37,846 nucleotides of DNA from Hydrogenophaga sp. (GCF_018780075.1 NZ_JADMKB010000031.1:1-37846); one strand, 5' to 3'; positions 24,280-35,704 are shown, counted from the first letter of the stretch. The notes: generated by a model not told the origin, from the sequence alone. Made by a program: numbers and translations.

Positions 24280-25640
24280 GGCGCGCCCATCGACAGGCCG
24301 ATCACGCGCTCGGCGACGCAGCGGCCCTGCACCTTGCCACCTTCGATGCCGCTGCGGAAATGGATGCCCGCGTACAGGCGGGAGACGGCGGCCTCGTCGG
24401 CCGCGGCGCGGAAGCTGGCGAAGCTGCGGGGGCCCCAGCCGCGGTCGTTGTGGGTGTTGTCGGTGAAGCGCGTGCTGGTGCCGAACTCTTGTTCGAGCAC
24501 ACCGGCTGCGGCCGAGGACAGCACCGAGTGACCGGACGGGTACTCGGGGAACGGCGGGGTGTGCATCAGCGTCGGCACCCACTGGCTGTCCAGGGTCAGC
24601 TGCACCGCCGTCACCGGCCGCAGCAGGTTGACGGTGTACTTGGTCTTCCAGGTGGCGATGAAGGCGTCGGCCATGGCCAGGTGCAGGCGCGCGTACACCC
24701 GGGCCGCGCGGGCTAGGCTGGCTTTGCCGGCCTTGAGCTGGTCGGAGGCGATGAAGGACCAGTGGCCGGCGGGCGTGGGGGTTTTCAGCGGGTCGTCGGC
24801 CCAGTACAGCGAGACCTGCCGCTGCGCCTGCGTGGCGGCCTGGCTGATGCGGTGCACCTCGCCGGTCTCGCGCTGGAACGCCGAGCCAGCCTCTTCGGAA
24901 TAGGCGGGGGGCGGCGGGGCCGGGCAGGCGTCGGCCACGGGCAGCGCGAACGGGCGCACCGTGCCCCACCAGGGCAGCAGCGGCGGGGCGTAGGCCGGCG
25001 GCGTGGGCACCCACTGGCCAGCGCCGCTGGGCGGCACGTAGTTGGCCTGGTGGCGGCGCAGCGGGCCCCAGGCCTCGTGGCCGCCGTCGGTGCGGGCCCA
25101 GGTCATGAGCGCCATGGCCATCAGCTTGCCGAAGGTCTCCGAGCGGGTGCGCACCTCGGCGTTCACCAGCTGCGGGTCGAAGTCGCGCGCCAGCTTCTGC
25201 GGCAGGCTGCGTTCGAGCAGGTCGATGCGGGCCTTGTTCTCGGCGCTGGCGTGCGGAAACATCATGCGCGTCATGCTGGCCATGGCCGTGTGCGCCACGG
25301 TGGGCCAGTGCAGGGGCTCGTCCGGCTGCGCCCAGGGCAGCGACTGCAGCTCGTTGAGCTGGCCGGCCAGGCTGCGGTGGCCGGGCATGCCCGGCGCCAC
25401 CGATTCGTACAGCGCCAGCCCGAGGTAGGCCAGCGCGCGCGAGGCCACCGGCGGGCTCATGCCGGGGGTCTGCTGGGTCAGCAGCAGCGCCAGGGCGAAC
25501 CATTCGGTGGCCACCTCGGCGCTGTAGGCCTCGGCGGACGGTGCCACGGCGGGCGCCGGGGACGGAGCCTGGGCCTGGGCCGGCAGGGTGGCGCACAGGG
25601 CCGCCAGGCCGAGCAGCCCGCGTGCGATGGGGCGGCGCAT
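24276..25640 (-). CDS. Vanadium-dependent haloperoxidase / PAP2 superfamily protein, exported
   Basis: The 454-residue protein has an N-terminal signal peptide ([25 protein letters not shown]). The C-terminal half carries all three PAP2/VHPO motifs: KxxxxxxRP at K334-R341-P342 (KYTVNLLRP), PSGH at 368-371, and SRxxxxxH with R421 and H427 (SRLYAGIH). H427 is the vanadate- or phosphate-coordinating residue. The helical N-terminal half with [16 protein letters not shown] is typical of bacterial haloperoxidase-like proteins rather than small lipid phosphatases. Vanadium oxidases halogenate organic substrates with peroxide; the same site can act as acid phosphatase, and which applies here is open. 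The start is coupled to the stop of the CRTAC1-like gene (TGATG overlap). Confidence 0.88.
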   Translation of the reverse strand: MRRPIARGLLGLAALCATLPAQAQAPSPAPAVAPSAEAYSAEVATEWFALALLLTQQTPGMSPPVASRALAYLGLALYESVAPGMPGHRSLAGQLNELQSLPWAQPDEPLHWPTVAHTAMASMTRMMFPHASAENKARIDLLERSLPQKLARDFDPQLVNAEVRTRSETFGKLMAMALMTWARTDGGHEAWGPLRRHQANYVPPSGAGQWVPTPPAYAPPLLPWWGTVRPFALPVADACPAPPPPAYSEEAGSAFQRETGEVHRISQAATQAQRQVSLYWADDPLKTPTPAGHWSFIASDQLKAGKASLARAARVYARLHLAMADAFIATWKTKYTVNLLRPVTAVQLTLDSQWVPTLMHTPPFPEYPSGHSVLSSAAAGVLEQEFGTSTRFTDNTHNDRGWGPRSFASFRAAADEAAVSRLYAGIHFRSGIEGGKVQGRCVAERVIGLSMGAP

Positions 25641-27256
25641 CAGGGTGCCCTCCAGAGGGTCAGCCCCGAGGGGCTGGCGGTGTAGAAGCGGTCGGCCTCG
25701 GCCGGCTGCCAGGCGCTCCAGCCACCGTGCGGCCATTGCACGCGCAGCTGCACGCGGTCCGCGCCGCCGAGGCCGAAGTGCAGCCAGCCCAGGTGACCGC
25801 TGGCGTGGCCGCCGCCCACGGTCAGCTCCTGGCGCAGCACCGGGGCGCTGTCGTCCGTGCCCAGCCGCACCTCGACCCAGGCGCCGATGGCGTCGCGGTT
25901 GCCGCCGTCCTGCTGCAGCCGCAGCTGCAGCCAGTGCGCCGGCGGGTTCGCGCTGGCGGGCAGCTGGCGCCACAGCTGCGCCCGGTCGCCGCGGTTGACC
26001 ACCACCACGTCCAGCAGGCCGTCGGCGTTGAAGTCGGCCACCATGGCGCCGCGACCACGCAGCACGCTGGCCAGGCCCGCGGTGTGGCCGGCTTCGACAA
26101 AGTGGCCGTCGGCGGTCTGCAGCAGCAGGTTGTTCGGGTCCAGCGCGGCGAAGTCGGGCATGGACGAGACGTTGCCCTTGACCACGAACAGGTCGGAGCG
26201 GCCGTCGTTGTTGAGGTCGGCGAACTGGGCGTGCCAGGCGGTGGAGGGCCGCACGTCGCCGCCGACGTAGGGCCGGTGGGCGGTGGCGCCGCGCTTGAAC
26301 GCGATGTCGACGTAGCGCGGCTGGGCCGGGCCGGCTTCGAGCGTCTGCAGCTTGTTGTCGGACATGCTGGTGAGGAACAGCTCGGGGAAACCGTCGCCGG
26401 TGATGTCGTGGCTGGCGATGCCCATGCCCCAGATCTGCAGCGGCTTCCAGCCGTCGGCGGGGCCCAGGCGAACGGGCGCGGCGCCGGCGGGGATGCGCCA
26501 GAGCTGTTCCTCGCCACCTTTGTAGTACTCGCGGTCGTTGCTCACGCGCAGCGCAGCCGAGCCCGAGCGGTTCCAGTCAGAAAACAGCATCGACAGCGCG
26601 CAGTGGCCGGGCGTGAGCGGCTGGGCGGGCTGGAAGCCGCCGCCCGGCTGCGGCCGGATGAACAACGCCGGGGTGCAGCTGCCCCAGGGAAAGTCGGGCT
26701 TGCTGCGGTCCACGTAGGTGCCGATGGCCAGTGTCGGCCAGGACTGACCCGCCTCCCAGGTGGCCGAAAAAGCGGTGTGCCAGCCGTTGCCGGTGCGCAG
26801 GTTCCAGGCCTCGTTGGCGCGCTCGAAGCGGCACTGGCCCTGGCCCCGGTACACCTGCACCTCGCCCACGCGCAGCACCACCAGGTCGGTGAGGCGGTCG
26901 CCGTCGATGTCCAGCGGGTAGGCGCCGATGGCGTTGGTGGTCTCCAGGCCCGAGCGGGCTTCCTGCAGCTTCAGCGCCCCGCCGCGCGGGCTGCGGTTGC
27001 GGTAGAGCCGGGCCTTGCCGACACCCGCGGTGACGTAGAGCTCGGGCAGGCCGTCGTCGTCGCAGTCGAAGCTGGCGACACCGCCGCCGACCATGTATTC
27101 CTCTTCGCCCTCAAAGCGGCTGAACAGGCCGGCGCTTTCCGTCTCTTCGACGAAACGCGGCACCACGGGGGCGGCCGGCTCGGCCCTGAGCGGGCCGGGC
27201 AGCACCAGGACCAGGGCCGCACAGAGGCCGGACAGCAACGGGGGAATGGCGGGCAC
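25640..27256 (-). CDS. CRTAC1-like FG-GAP/VCBS-repeat beta-propeller protein, exported
   Basis: The 538-residue precursor starts with a signal peptide ([24 protein letters not shown]). It has FG-GAP/VCBS calcium-loop repeats with DxDxDG-like motifs: [63 protein letters not shown] and [15 protein letters not shown]. The end ([43 protein letters not shown]) is the ASPIC/UnbV domain of CRTAC1-family proteins. Calcium-binding seven-bladed propellers of this kind sit in the periplasm and bind proteins or carbohydrate. Start is GTG at 27256 with AAAGG upstream. First gene of the minus-strand operon, divergent from xylF. Confidence 0.85.
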   Translation of the reverse strand: MPAIPPLLSGLCAALVLVLPGPLRAEPAAPVVPRFVEETESAGLFSRFEGEEEYMVGGGVASFDCDDDGLPELYVTAGVGKARLYRNRSPRGGALKLQEARSGLETTNAIGAYPLDIDGDRLTDLVVLRVGEVQVYRGQGQCRFERANEAWNLRTGNGWHTAFSATWEAGQSWPTLAIGTYVDRSKPDFPWGSCTPALFIRPQPGGGFQPAQPLTPGHCALSMLFSDWNRSGSAALRVSNDREYYKGGEEQLWRIPAGAAPVRLGPADGWKPLQIWGMGIASHDITGDGFPELFLTSMSDNKLQTLEAGPAQPRYVDIAFKRGATAHRPYVGGDVRPSTAWHAQFADLNNDGRSDLFVVKGNVSSMPDFAALDPNNLLLQTADGHFVEAGHTAGLASVLRGRGAMVADFNADGLLDVVVVNRGDRAQLWRQLPASANPPAHWLQLRLQQDGGNRDAIGAWVEVRLGTDDSAPVLRQELTVGGGHASGHLGWLHFGLGGADRVQLRVQWPHGGWSAWQPAEADRFYTASPSGLTLWRAP

Positions 27257-27306
27257 GGCGGACCTTTTCGGGAGGAAACAACGTCCATCTTATTAAGTTC
27301 AGTCAT

Positions 27307-27324
27307 CAAACTATGTCGGGTTTG
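27307..27324. promoter_or_regulatory. Inverted repeat CAAAC-N8-GTTTG in the divergent sugar promoter region
   Basis: Arms CAAAC (27307-27311) and GTTTG (27320-27324). It lies near the start of the minus-strand CRTAC1-like operon and resembles half of the better site at 27360-27380. Weak support. Confidence 0.3.
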
Positions 27325-27359
27325 TCCCAATAGGAAGCCAGGCCTCGGGCAGCGAATAA

Positions 27360-27380
27360 TTAGTTTGTCGTTCGCACTAA
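27360..27380. promoter_or_regulatory. Candidate ROK/XylR-type operator upstream of xylF
   Basis: An inverted repeat with arms TTAGT (27360-27364) and ACTAA (27376-27380), flanked by AA and AT. The left half TTAGTTTGT is identical to the first half of the known Bacillus XylR (ROK family) operator. The ROK gene at 30636 is in the same operon, so this is a plausible binding site controlling xylF and perhaps the divergent operon. No clear -10/-35 pair was found in this gap. Confidence 0.45.
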
Positions 27381-27472
27381 ATGGCTGCCGGCGAGGGGGC
27401 CAGCGCACGATGTGTCCAACCAATCCGTTCAATAACCATGGGCCTGCAACAGGCCATTCACTGGAGACAAGG

Positions 27473-28492
27473 ATGAAACTGAAGACTACGTTGACCGCTT
27501 TGGCGCTCGGCCTGGCCAGCGCCGGGGCGTTTGCCCAAGTGGTGGGGGTGAGCTGGTCCAACTTCCAGGAAGAGCGCTGGAAGACCGACGAGAAGGCCAT
27601 CAAGGACCAACTGACCAAGCTGGGCGCCAGCTACATCAGCGCCGACGCGGGCGGCTCGCCCGAGAAGCAGCTCTCGGACGTGGACTCGCTGATCGCCAAG
27701 GGCGCCAAGGTGCTGATCGTGCTGGCGATGGACAAGGACGCCATCCTGCCGGCAGTCAACAAGGCCAAACAGCAGAAGATCCCGGTGGTGGCCTACGACC
27801 GCCTGATCGAAGCGCCCGGCGTGTTCTACATCACCTTCGACAACGTCGAGGTTGGCCGCATGCAGGCGCGCGCCGTGCTGGCCGCCAAGCCCAAGGGCAA
27901 CTACGTGATGATCAAGGGCTCGCCCACCGACCCGAACGCCAACTTCCTGCGCGGCGGCCAGCAGGAGGTGCTGGACGCTGCGATCAAGAAGGGCGACATC
28001 AAGATCGTCGGCGAGGAATACACCGACGGCTGGAAGCCCGAAGTGGCCCAGAAGAACATGGAGCAGATCATCACCAAGACCGGCGGCAAGATCGACGCCG
28101 TGGTGGCCTCCAACGACGGCACGGCCGGTGGCGTGGTCGCGGCGCTGAGCGCCAAGGGCATCAAGGGCATTCCGGTCTCGGGCCAGGACGGTGACCACGC
28201 GGCGCTCAACCGCGTGGCCGCGGGTTCGCAGACCGTGTCGGTCTGGAAGGATGCGCGCGACCTGGGCCGCGATGCGGCCTCGGCCGCGGTGTCGCTGGCC
28301 AAGGGCCAGAAGGTCGCGGCCGCTCAGACCTGGAGCGGCGGCGAGAAGAAGGTGGCGCTGCAGGCGCAGTTCCTCAAGCCGGTGCCGGTCACGGCCCAGA
28401 ACCTGGACCTGGTGGTCAAGGCCGGCTGGATCAAGAAGGACGACCTGTGCAAGGGCGTGGACGCCGCCAAGGGCCCGGCCGCCTGCAAATGA
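27473..28492 (+). CDS. xylF: D-xylose ABC transporter periplasmic binding protein
   Basis: The 339-residue precursor has a signal peptide ([21 protein letters not shown], cut before Q22) and a type I periplasmic binding fold: [71 protein letters not shown] and [28 protein letters not shown]. These are the XylF signature blocks, including the [13 protein letters not shown] and YDRLI sugar-contacting regions. It captures D-xylose for the permease XylH. GGAGA and AAGG precede the ATG. A strong terminator follows in the gap to xylH, so the binding protein should be made in excess of the membrane parts. Confidence 0.95.
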   Translation: MKLKTTLTALALGLASAGAFAQVVGVSWSNFQEERWKTDEKAIKDQLTKLGASYISADAGGSPEKQLSDVDSLIAKGAKVLIVLAMDKDAILPAVNKAKQQKIPVVAYDRLIEAPGVFYITFDNVEVGRMQARAVLAAKPKGNYVMIKGSPTDPNANFLRGGQQEVLDAAIKKGDIKIVGEEYTDGWKPEVAQKNMEQIITKTGGKIDAVVASNDGTAGGVVAALSAKGIKGIPVSGQDGDHAALNRVAAGSQTVSVWKDARDLGRDAASAAVSLAKGQKVAAAQTWSGGEKKVALQAQFLKPVPVTAQNLDLVVKAGWIKKDDLCKGVDAAKGPAACK

Positions 28493-28536
28493 CCCCGCGT
28501 TTGAATCTGCGTTTCTCCTGATGGATGGAGGCCCTC

Positions 28537-28572
28537 GGACCGCGGGCTGGGTTCAGCCCGCGGTCCTTTTTT
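28537..28572 (+). terminator. Intercistronic intrinsic terminator between xylF and xylH
   Basis: Perfect 12-bp stem GGACCGCGGGCT (28537-28548) and AGCCCGCGGTCC (28555-28566), GGGTTC loop, then six T residues (28567-28572). The ribosome site of xylH begins a few bases further. It should act as a partial terminator that sets the XylF to XylHG ratio. Confidence 0.92.
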
Positions 28573-28587
28573 CTGCGGAGTGCGTCT

Positions 28588-29774
28588 GTGAGTCCTGTTC
28601 CCAATGTGTTGAGACAACTGGCCGTTGACTGGCGGCTGGTGCTGATGGGGGCCGTCCTGGTGGCGACCGCCCTGGTGTTCAACGTGCTCTCGGGCGGCCT
28701 GTTCCTCTCGCCCGAGAACCTCTACAACATCGCCCAGCAGACCGCGGTGGTCGGCATCGTCGCCACCATCGTCGTGCTGGTGATCGTGGCGCGCCACATC
28801 GACCTGTCGGTCGGCTCGGTGATGGGTTTTGTCGGCGTGCTGATCGCCACGCTGATGTACACCGCCGGCTGGCACTGGGTCGAGGCCTCGCTGGCCGGCC
28901 TGGTGGTGGCGATCGCGGTGTCGGTCTACCAGGGCGCGCTGACGGCCATGCTGGGCGTGCCGTCCTTCGTGGTCACGCTGGGCGGGCTGATGTCCTTCCG
29001 CGGTGCGGCCTTCCTGGTGGCCGACGGCAAGACGCAGCCGGTCAACGACCTGTTTTTCCAGCGCCTGGGCGGCGGCTTTGACGGCGCCATCGGCGTGCAG
29101 GCCAGCTGGCTGCTGGCCGCGGTGCTGGTGGCGGCACTGGTGCTGCAGACGGTGCTGCGGCGCCGCGCCAAGGCGGCCTACGAAGTGCCCAACCCGCCGC
29201 TGTGGCTGGACGCCCTGGTGGCGGCGGTGCCGGCGCTGATCGTGGTGGGTTTTGTGGCGACCATGAACGCCTACCAGATCCCCAGCAAGGATGCGCCGCA
29301 GGGTGTGCCGATCCCGGTGCTGATCTGGGGCAGTGTGGCGCTGGTGCTGTCCTTCATCGTGCACCGCACGCGCTTTGGCCGCTACGTGTTCGCCATGGGC
29401 GGCAACCCCGAAGCGGCGGCCCTGGTCGGCATCCCGGTGCGCCGGGTCACGCTGATGCTGTTCGCGCTGATGGGCGTGCTGATCACCATCGCGGCGATGG
29501 TGTCGATCGCCCGCCTGAACGCCGGCACCAACTCGCTGGGCACCGGCATGGAACTCTATGTGATCGCCGCGGCCGTCATCGGCGGCACGGCGCTGGCCGG
29601 TGGCAGCGGCTCCATCCTCGGCTCGGTGCTGGGCGCGCTGATCATGCAGAGCATCGACAGCGGCCTGCTGCTGCTGGACATCTCCATCGGTCTGCGCTAC
29701 GTGATCATCGGCCAGGTGCTGATCGCCGCCGTGGTGTTCGACGTGGTGTACCGCCGCCTGACCGGAGACGCAAC

Positions 29775-29778
<4 letters not shown>
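28588..29778 (+). CDS. xylH: Sugar (D-xylose) ABC transporter permease
   Basis: The 396-residue membrane protein has 10-12 hydrophobic helices in the ribose/xylose permease pattern: [36 protein letters not shown], the canonical [31 protein letters not shown] and a C-terminal [25 protein letters not shown] and [15 protein letters not shown] start at GTG 28588 ([10 protein letters not shown]), with GGAG seven bases upstream. Starting at 28525 would make the protein read through the terminator hairpin. Its stop overlaps the xylG ATG by four bases (ATGA). Confidence 0.95.
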
Positions 29779-30608
<830 letters not shown>

Positions 30609-30635
30609 GGCCCGGCGCCCCACCACGACCACACC

Positions 30636-31808
30636 ATGAAAACCACCGGCGACCAGCAACTTGTCAAACGCATCAACCGCAGCGTGCTGCTGCGGCTGCT
30701 GCGGCGGCGCAGCGGGCTCTCGCGCGCCCAGCTCGCGCAGGAAAGCGGCCTGACCAAATCGACCGTCAGCCTGCTGGTGCGCGAATTGATCGACGAAGGC
30801 TGGATCACCGAAACCGGCCTGACCGCCGCGCAGGGCCTGGGCCGGCCGTCGACCCCGCTGCGGCTCGATGGCACCCGCCGCGCCATGATCGGCGTGGAGA
30901 TCGGGGTCGAGTCGCTGCGGGTGGTCGGTGTGTCGCTCACCGGCGAGGTGCTGTGGTCGGCCGAAGAAGCGCTGGCCGATCGCGAAACGGCGGCGGTGTG
31001 CCGCCAGGTCGCGGCCCTGGTGGTGCGCGCGCACGCCGCGCTGGCGGCGCGCCCGGTGCTGGTCTCGGGCGTCGGCATCGGCCTGCCGGGTGCCTTCGAC
31101 GAGGCCAGCGGCACCGTGCGCTTCGCGCCCAACCTGGGCTGGCGCAACGTGGCCTTCCTGCCGCTGATCACGCGCGCGCTGGCCGAGGCGGGCTGCCCGC
31201 CGGTGGCCGTGCACGTGCAGAACGAAGCCGACACCGCCGCGCTCAGCGAATACGAGTTCACCGAAGGCGATGCGGTGGACTCGCTCATCTTCGTGACCTG
31301 CGGCGTCGGCGTCGGTGCCGGCATCGTGCTCAACGACCGCCTGTTCACCGGCCTGCAGGGCATGGCCGGCGAAATCGGCCACAGCATCCTGCAGATCGAC
31401 GGGCCGCCCTGTTCCTGCGGCCGCAAGGGCTGCGCCGAAACCTTCTTTGGCGCCCGGGCGCTGGACCGCCTGCCCGATCCGTCGCGCGGCGGCGTGTTCC
31501 TGGGCGTGGTGCTGCAGAACCTCTGGACCACCTTCAACCCGGGCACGCTGGTGGTCGGCGGCCCGTCCTGCGAGCGCCACCCGGGCATCGTGCGCACCGC
31601 GGCCGACACGCTGGCCGGTTACGCGGCCAGCGCGGGCATGGTCGCCCCCGTGGTGCGGCCGGCGCGTTATGGCCTGCAGGCCTCGGCCGTTGGCGCGGCC
31701 GCGCTGGTGCTGCACCACGAACTGCGGCCCATGCACGCGAGCGCGCCCACCGCTGCGCCGGACGCTGCCCTGGCGCCCGAGTCCGTGGCTCCCCTCACCG
31801 TTCACTGA
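30636..31808 (+). CDS. ROK family transcriptional regulator (XylR-like repressor)
   Basis: The 390-residue protein has an N-terminal winged HTH (INRSVLLRLLRRRSGLSRAQLAQESGLTKSTVSLLVRELIDEGWITE, about 13-60) followed by a ROK domain: IGVEIGVESLRVVGVSL, GVGIGLPGAFDEASG, VHVQNEADTAALSEY, GVGVGAGIVLND, MAGEIGHSIL and the zinc-binding CSCGRKGCAE. The HTH fused to ROK is the XylR/NagC arrangement, so it binds DNA and a sugar inducer (probably xylose). It sits between the transporter and catabolic genes and its target is likely the site at 27360. The ROK domain lacks a full kinase claim; treat it as a repressor. Confidence 0.9.
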   Translation: MKTTGDQQLVKRINRSVLLRLLRRRSGLSRAQLAQESGLTKSTVSLLVRELIDEGWITETGLTAAQGLGRPSTPLRLDGTRRAMIGVEIGVESLRVVGVSLTGEVLWSAEEALADRETAAVCRQVAALVVRAHAALAARPVLVSGVGIGLPGAFDEASGTVRFAPNLGWRNVAFLPLITRALAEAGCPPVAVHVQNEADTAALSEYEFTEGDAVDSLIFVTCGVGVGAGIVLNDRLFTGLQGMAGEIGHSILQIDGPPCSCGRKGCAETFFGARALDRLPDPSRGGVFLGVVLQNLWTTFNPGTLVVGGPSCERHPGIVRTAADTLAGYAASAGMVAPVVRPARYGLQASAVGAAALVLHHELRPMHASAPTAAPDAALAPESVAPLTVH

Positions 31809-31821
31809 GACACCCCACCCC

Positions 31822-33270
31822 ATGACCATCGGCATCGACATCGGCACCTCTGAGGTGAAGGCCCTGCTGCTCGGCCCCGACCAGCGCGTCATCGGCTCGG
31901 CGGGCGCGCCGCTCACCGTCTCGCGACCCCATCCCGGCCACAGCGAACAGGACCCGGCCGACTGGTGGACCGCCACCCAGGCCGCGCTGGCCGCGCTGCG
32001 CGCCGCGCACCCGGCCGCATACGCCGCCACCGAAGCCATCGGCCTCTCGGGCCAGATGCACGGCGCGGTGCTGCTGGACGCGCAGGACCGCGTGCTGCGC
32101 CCGGCCATCCTCTGGAACGACACACGTTGCGCGGCCGAGTGCGCCGAGATGATGGGCGAGCGGCCCGCGCTCAGCGACCTGGGCGGCAGCCTGGCCATGC
32201 CGGGCTTCACCGCGCCCAAGCTGCGCTGGGTCGCGCGCCACGAGCCCGAGCTGTTCCAGCGCGTCGCCAAGGTGCTGCTGCCCAAGGACCACGTGCGCCT
32301 GATGCTGACCGGCGAACACGTCAGCGACCTGTCGGACGCCAGCGGCACGCTCTGGCTCGACGTGCGGCGCCGCGACTGGTCCGACGAACTGCTGGCCCTG
32401 ACCGGGCTGACGCGCGCCCACATGCCGCGCCTGGTCGAAGGCAGCGAGGCCGGTGGCCGCCTCAAGGCCGACGTGGCGCAGGCGCTGGGGCTGCGGCCGG
32501 GCACGGTGGTGGCCGGTGGCGCGGGCGACAACGCGGCCAGCGCCGTGGGCATGGGCGCGGTCGAGGCTGGCCAGGGTTTTCTCTCGCTGGGCACCAGCGG
32601 CGTGCTGTTCGTGGTCACGCCCGACTACCAGCCCAACGCGGCCAGCGCCACGCACGCCTTCTGCCACGCCGTGCCCGGCCGCTGGCACCAGATGAGCGTG
32701 ATGCTCTCGGCCGCCAGCGCGCTGCAGTGGGTGGCCGACCTGCTGGGCGCGGCGAACGCGGGCGAGGTGGCCGCGCGCGCGGCGGCCCTGAGCGCCGCGG
32801 ACCGCGCCGCGTCCCCGCTGTTCCTGCCGTACCTGAGCGGCGAACGCACACCCCACAACGACGCGAAGGTGCGCGGCAGCTTCCACGGCCTGGACTTCGA
32901 CACCGACGCCGCGCGCCTGGGCTACGCGGTGATGGAGGGCGTGAGCTTCGGCCTGCTCGACGGCCTGGCCGCGCTGCACGCCGCCGGCAGCACCGTTTCA
33001 CGCCTGTCGCTGGTGGGCGGTGGCGCGCGCAGCGGCTTCTGGGCCCAGATGCTGGCCAGCGCGCTGGATGTCGAGATCGTTACCCATGGCGGCTCGGCCG
33101 TCGGTGGCGCGCTGGGGGCGGCCCGCCTGGGCGCCCTCAGCGTGGGCGCGCCGATGGCCTCGGTCTGCCTGCCACCCCCGGTCGACACCGTCTACCGGCC
33201 CGACCCGGCCGAGCGCGAGCTGCTCGCGCCGCGCCACGACCTGTTCCGCAGCCTGTACCGCAGGCCCTGA
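31822..33270 (+). CDS. xylB: Xylulokinase
   Basis: The 482-residue protein is a FGGY-family kinase: N-terminal [38 protein letters not shown] (the xylulokinase signature QMHG), [12 protein letters not shown], and a C-terminal [14 protein letters not shown] and [18 protein letters not shown]. It phosphorylates D-xylulose to xylulose 5-phosphate in the cytoplasm. The QMHGAV motif and [10 protein letters not shown] in the middle favour xylulose over glycerol or gluconate. It starts 13 bases after the ROK stop and is followed 34 bases on by xylA, so the two are cotranscribed. The ATG at 31822 opens the family N terminus. Confidence 0.96.
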   Translation: MTIGIDIGTSEVKALLLGPDQRVIGSAGAPLTVSRPHPGHSEQDPADWWTATQAALAALRAAHPAAYAATEAIGLSGQMHGAVLLDAQDRVLRPAILWNDTRCAAECAEMMGERPALSDLGGSLAMPGFTAPKLRWVARHEPELFQRVAKVLLPKDHVRLMLTGEHVSDLSDASGTLWLDVRRRDWSDELLALTGLTRAHMPRLVEGSEAGGRLKADVAQALGLRPGTVVAGGAGDNAASAVGMGAVEAGQGFLSLGTSGVLFVVTPDYQPNAASATHAFCHAVPGRWHQMSVMLSAASALQWVADLLGAANAGEVAARAAALSAADRAASPLFLPYLSGERTPHNDAKVRGSFHGLDFDTDAARLGYAVMEGVSFGLLDGLAALHAAGSTVSRLSLVGGGARSGFWAQMLASALDVEIVTHGGSAVGGALGAARLGALSVGAPMASVCLPPPVDTVYRPDPAERELLAPRHDLFRSLYRRP

Positions 33271-33304
33271 TGACTTCCACCGAACGACTTCAACCGAGAC
33301 ACCC

Positions 33305-34621
33305 ATGAGCACCTATTTCTCCGACATTCCCGCCATCGCCTACGAAGGCCCGCAATCGACCAACCCGCTGGCCTTCAGGTGGTACGACAAGGACCGCCTG
33401 GTGCTGGGCAAGCGCATGGAAGACCACCTGCGTTTTGCCGTCTGCTACTGGCACAGCTTCTGCTGGAACGGCTTCGATCCCTTTGGCTACGACGGCACCT
33501 TCGAGCGCCCCTGGCAGCGCGTGGCCGACCCGATGGCGGCGGCGCGCATGAAGGCCGACGCCGCGTTCGACTTCTTCGCACGCCTGGGCGCCCCGTACTA
33601 CTGCTTCCACGACCGCGACGTGGCGCCCGAAGGCAGCACGCCGCGCGAGAGCGTGAACCACCTGCACGAGATGGTCGAGGTGCTGCAGGCCAAGCAGGCG
33701 CAGACCGGCATGAAGCTGCTCTGGGGCACGGCCAACCTGTTCAGCCACCGCCGCTTCATGTCGGGCGCGTCCACCAACCCGGATCCCGAAATCTTCGCGC
33801 TGGCCGCGCTGCAGGTGAAGGAGGCGATGGACGCCACGCTCAAGCTCGGCGGCGAGAACTACGTGCTCTGGGGCGGCCGCGAAGGCTATGAAACCCTGCT
33901 CAACACCCGCATGGGTCAGGAGCTGGACCAGATGGGCCGCTTCCTGAACATGGTGGTGGAGTACAAGCACAAGATCGGTTTCAAGGGCGCCATCCTCATC
34001 GAGCCCAAGCCGCGCGAGCCGTCCAAGCACCAGTACGACTTCGACACCGCCACGGTCTACGGCTTCCTGGTGCGCCACGGCCTGGAGAAAGAGATCAAGG
34101 TCAACATCGAGGCCAACCACGCCACGCTGTCGGGCCACAGCTTTGAGCACGAGATCGCCACCGCCATCGATCTGGGCATCTTCGGCTCCATCGACATGAA
34201 CCGCGGCGACATGCAGTGCGGCTGGGACACCGACCAGTTCCCCAACAACATCCCCGAAACCGCGCTGGCGATGTACCTCATCCTGCAAGGCGGGGGCTTC
34301 ACCACCGGCGGCCTGAACTTCGACTCGAAGGTGCGGCGCCAGTCCATCGACGCCGAGGACATGTTCCACGGCCACATCGGCGGCATGGACGTGTCGGCGC
34401 GCGCGCTGCTGATCGCCGAGCAGATGGTCAACGACGGCGAACTGGCGCGCCACGTCGAGGCCCGCTACGCCGGCTGGAACGCCCCCTTTGGCCAGGACCT
34501 GATGGCGGGTCGCCTGGGCCTGGACCAGGTGGCCGCGCGGGCACTGGAGCGCAACCAGGACACGCGGCCGGTCTCCGGGCGGCAGGAGCGGCTGGAGAAC
34601 CTGCTCAACCGCTACATCTGA
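33305..34621 (+). CDS. xylA: Xylose isomerase
   Basis: The 438-residue protein is a class II xylose isomerase, a TIM barrel using two divalent metals to convert D-xylose to D-xylulose. Active-site blocks visible are [10 protein letters not shown], the ring-opening His in [12 protein letters not shown] (H102 and D105), [17 protein letters not shown], metal-ligand [31 protein letters not shown] and [19 protein letters not shown]. The length suits the class II (E. coli-like) group. It is the last gene of the xylose operon; the following oxidoreductase begins 24 bases later and may be part of the same transcript. Confidence 0.97.
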   Translation: MSTYFSDIPAIAYEGPQSTNPLAFRWYDKDRLVLGKRMEDHLRFAVCYWHSFCWNGFDPFGYDGTFERPWQRVADPMAAARMKADAAFDFFARLGAPYYCFHDRDVAPEGSTPRESVNHLHEMVEVLQAKQAQTGMKLLWGTANLFSHRRFMSGASTNPDPEIFALAALQVKEAMDATLKLGGENYVLWGGREGYETLLNTRMGQELDQMGRFLNMVVEYKHKIGFKGAILIEPKPREPSKHQYDFDTATVYGFLVRHGLEKEIKVNIEANHATLSGHSFEHEIATAIDLGIFGSIDMNRGDMQCGWDTDQFPNNIPETALAMYLILQGGGFTTGGLNFDSKVRRQSIDAEDMFHGHIGGMDVSARALLIAEQMVNDGELARHVEARYAGWNAPFGQDLMAGRLGLDQVAARALERNQDTRPVSGRQERLENLLNRYI

Positions 34622-34645
34622 CCATTGGCCGAACCGGGAGCCACC

Positions 34646-35656
34646 ATGAAACCTGTGGTGTGGGGCGTGCTGAGCACGGCCAGGATCGGCGTCGAGAAAG
34701 TGATCCCGGAGATGCTCGCCAGCCCGCTGGTCGAGTTGCGGGCGATCGCGTCTCGCAGCCTGCCGTCGGCGCAGGCCGCGGCGCAGCGGCTGGGCATCCC
34801 GCAGGCCTACGGCAGCTACGAAGACCTGCTGGCCGACCCGGCCATCGAAGCGGTCTACAACCCGCTGCCCAACCACCTGCACGTGCCGCTGACCCTGCAG
34901 GCGGCCGCGGCCGGCAAGCATGTGCTGTGCGAGAAGCCATTCGCGCTGAGCGCCGAGGAGGCGCTGAGCGTGCGCGCCGCCGCGGCCACCGTGCACATCG
35001 AAGAAGCCTTCATGGTGCGCCACCACCCGCAGTGGCAGCGCGCCCGCGAGCTGGTGCGGGCCGGGCGCATCGGCACGCCGCGCGCGGTGCAGGTGTTTTT
35101 TTCGTACTTCAACGACGACGCGACCAACATCCGCAACCAGGCCGCGATGGGCGGTGGCGCGCTCTACGACATCGGCTGCTACGCGGTGCTGGCCGGGCGC
35201 TACCTGTTCGAGGCCGAGCCCTTGCGTGCGGTCTCGCTGGTGGACCGCGACCCGCTGCACGGGGTCGACCGGCTGACCAGCGCCCTGCTGGATGTCGGCG
35301 CCGGGCGGCAGGTCAGCTTCACCGTCTCGACGCAGAGCGTGCCCTTCCAGCGGGTGCAGGTGGTCGGCACCACAGGGCGCATCGAGCTGTTCATTCCCTT
35401 CAACGCCGCGCGCGGCGGCCAAATGCGGCTGGCGCTGGACGAGGGCGGGGCGCTGGACGGCAGCGGCGTCACGGTCGAAACCCTGCCCGCGGCCGACCAG
35501 TACCGGCTGGAGGTGGAGGCGTTCTCGCGTCGCATCCGCGAAGGCGCGGGCCCGCAGTCCGGCGACCTGGACGATGCCGTGGCCCAGGCCCGCGTGATCG
35601 ACGCGCTGTGGCGGTCGGAACGCAGCGGGTGCTGGGAGCCGGTGACCCGGGACTGA
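34646..35656 (+). CDS. Gfo/Idh/MocA family NAD(P)-dependent oxidoreductase
   Basis: The 336-residue protein has an N-terminal Rossmann fold (VVWGVLSTARIGVEKVIPEML, with a GxxxxA-type loop) and the family EKP motif (LCEKPFAL, residues 95-102, catalytic Lys in EKP), then a C-terminal alpha/beta domain with GGGALYDIGCYAVLAGRYLF, where a conserved Asp and His-like region forms the substrate pocket. Members oxidise sugars, inositol or 1,2-diols; the closest sense of the sequence is the xylose/diol dehydrogenase group. Placed after xylA, it may oxidise a pentose, but the substrate cannot be settled from the window. The ATG at 34646 has CGGGAG upstream. Confidence 0.88.
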   Translation: MKPVVWGVLSTARIGVEKVIPEMLASPLVELRAIASRSLPSAQAAAQRLGIPQAYGSYEDLLADPAIEAVYNPLPNHLHVPLTLQAAAAGKHVLCEKPFALSAEEALSVRAAAATVHIEEAFMVRHHPQWQRARELVRAGRIGTPRAVQVFFSYFNDDATNIRNQAAMGGGALYDIGCYAVLAGRYLFEAEPLRAVSLVDRDPLHGVDRLTSALLDVGAGRQVSFTVSTQSVPFQRVQVVGTTGRIELFIPFNAARGGQMRLALDEGGALDGSGVTVETLPAADQYRLEVEAFSRRIREGAGPQSGDLDDAVAQARVIDALWRSERSGCWEPVTRD

Positions 35657-35704
35657 TCCCCGACCCGGGGCGCCGGCCCATGGTCGCGTGCTAGCCTCCG
35701 GCGC

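Noticed and set aside
28525..28587. An upstream ATG start for xylH
   Set aside because: It would translate through the terminator hairpin at 28537-28572; the GTG at 28588 has a good ribosome site.
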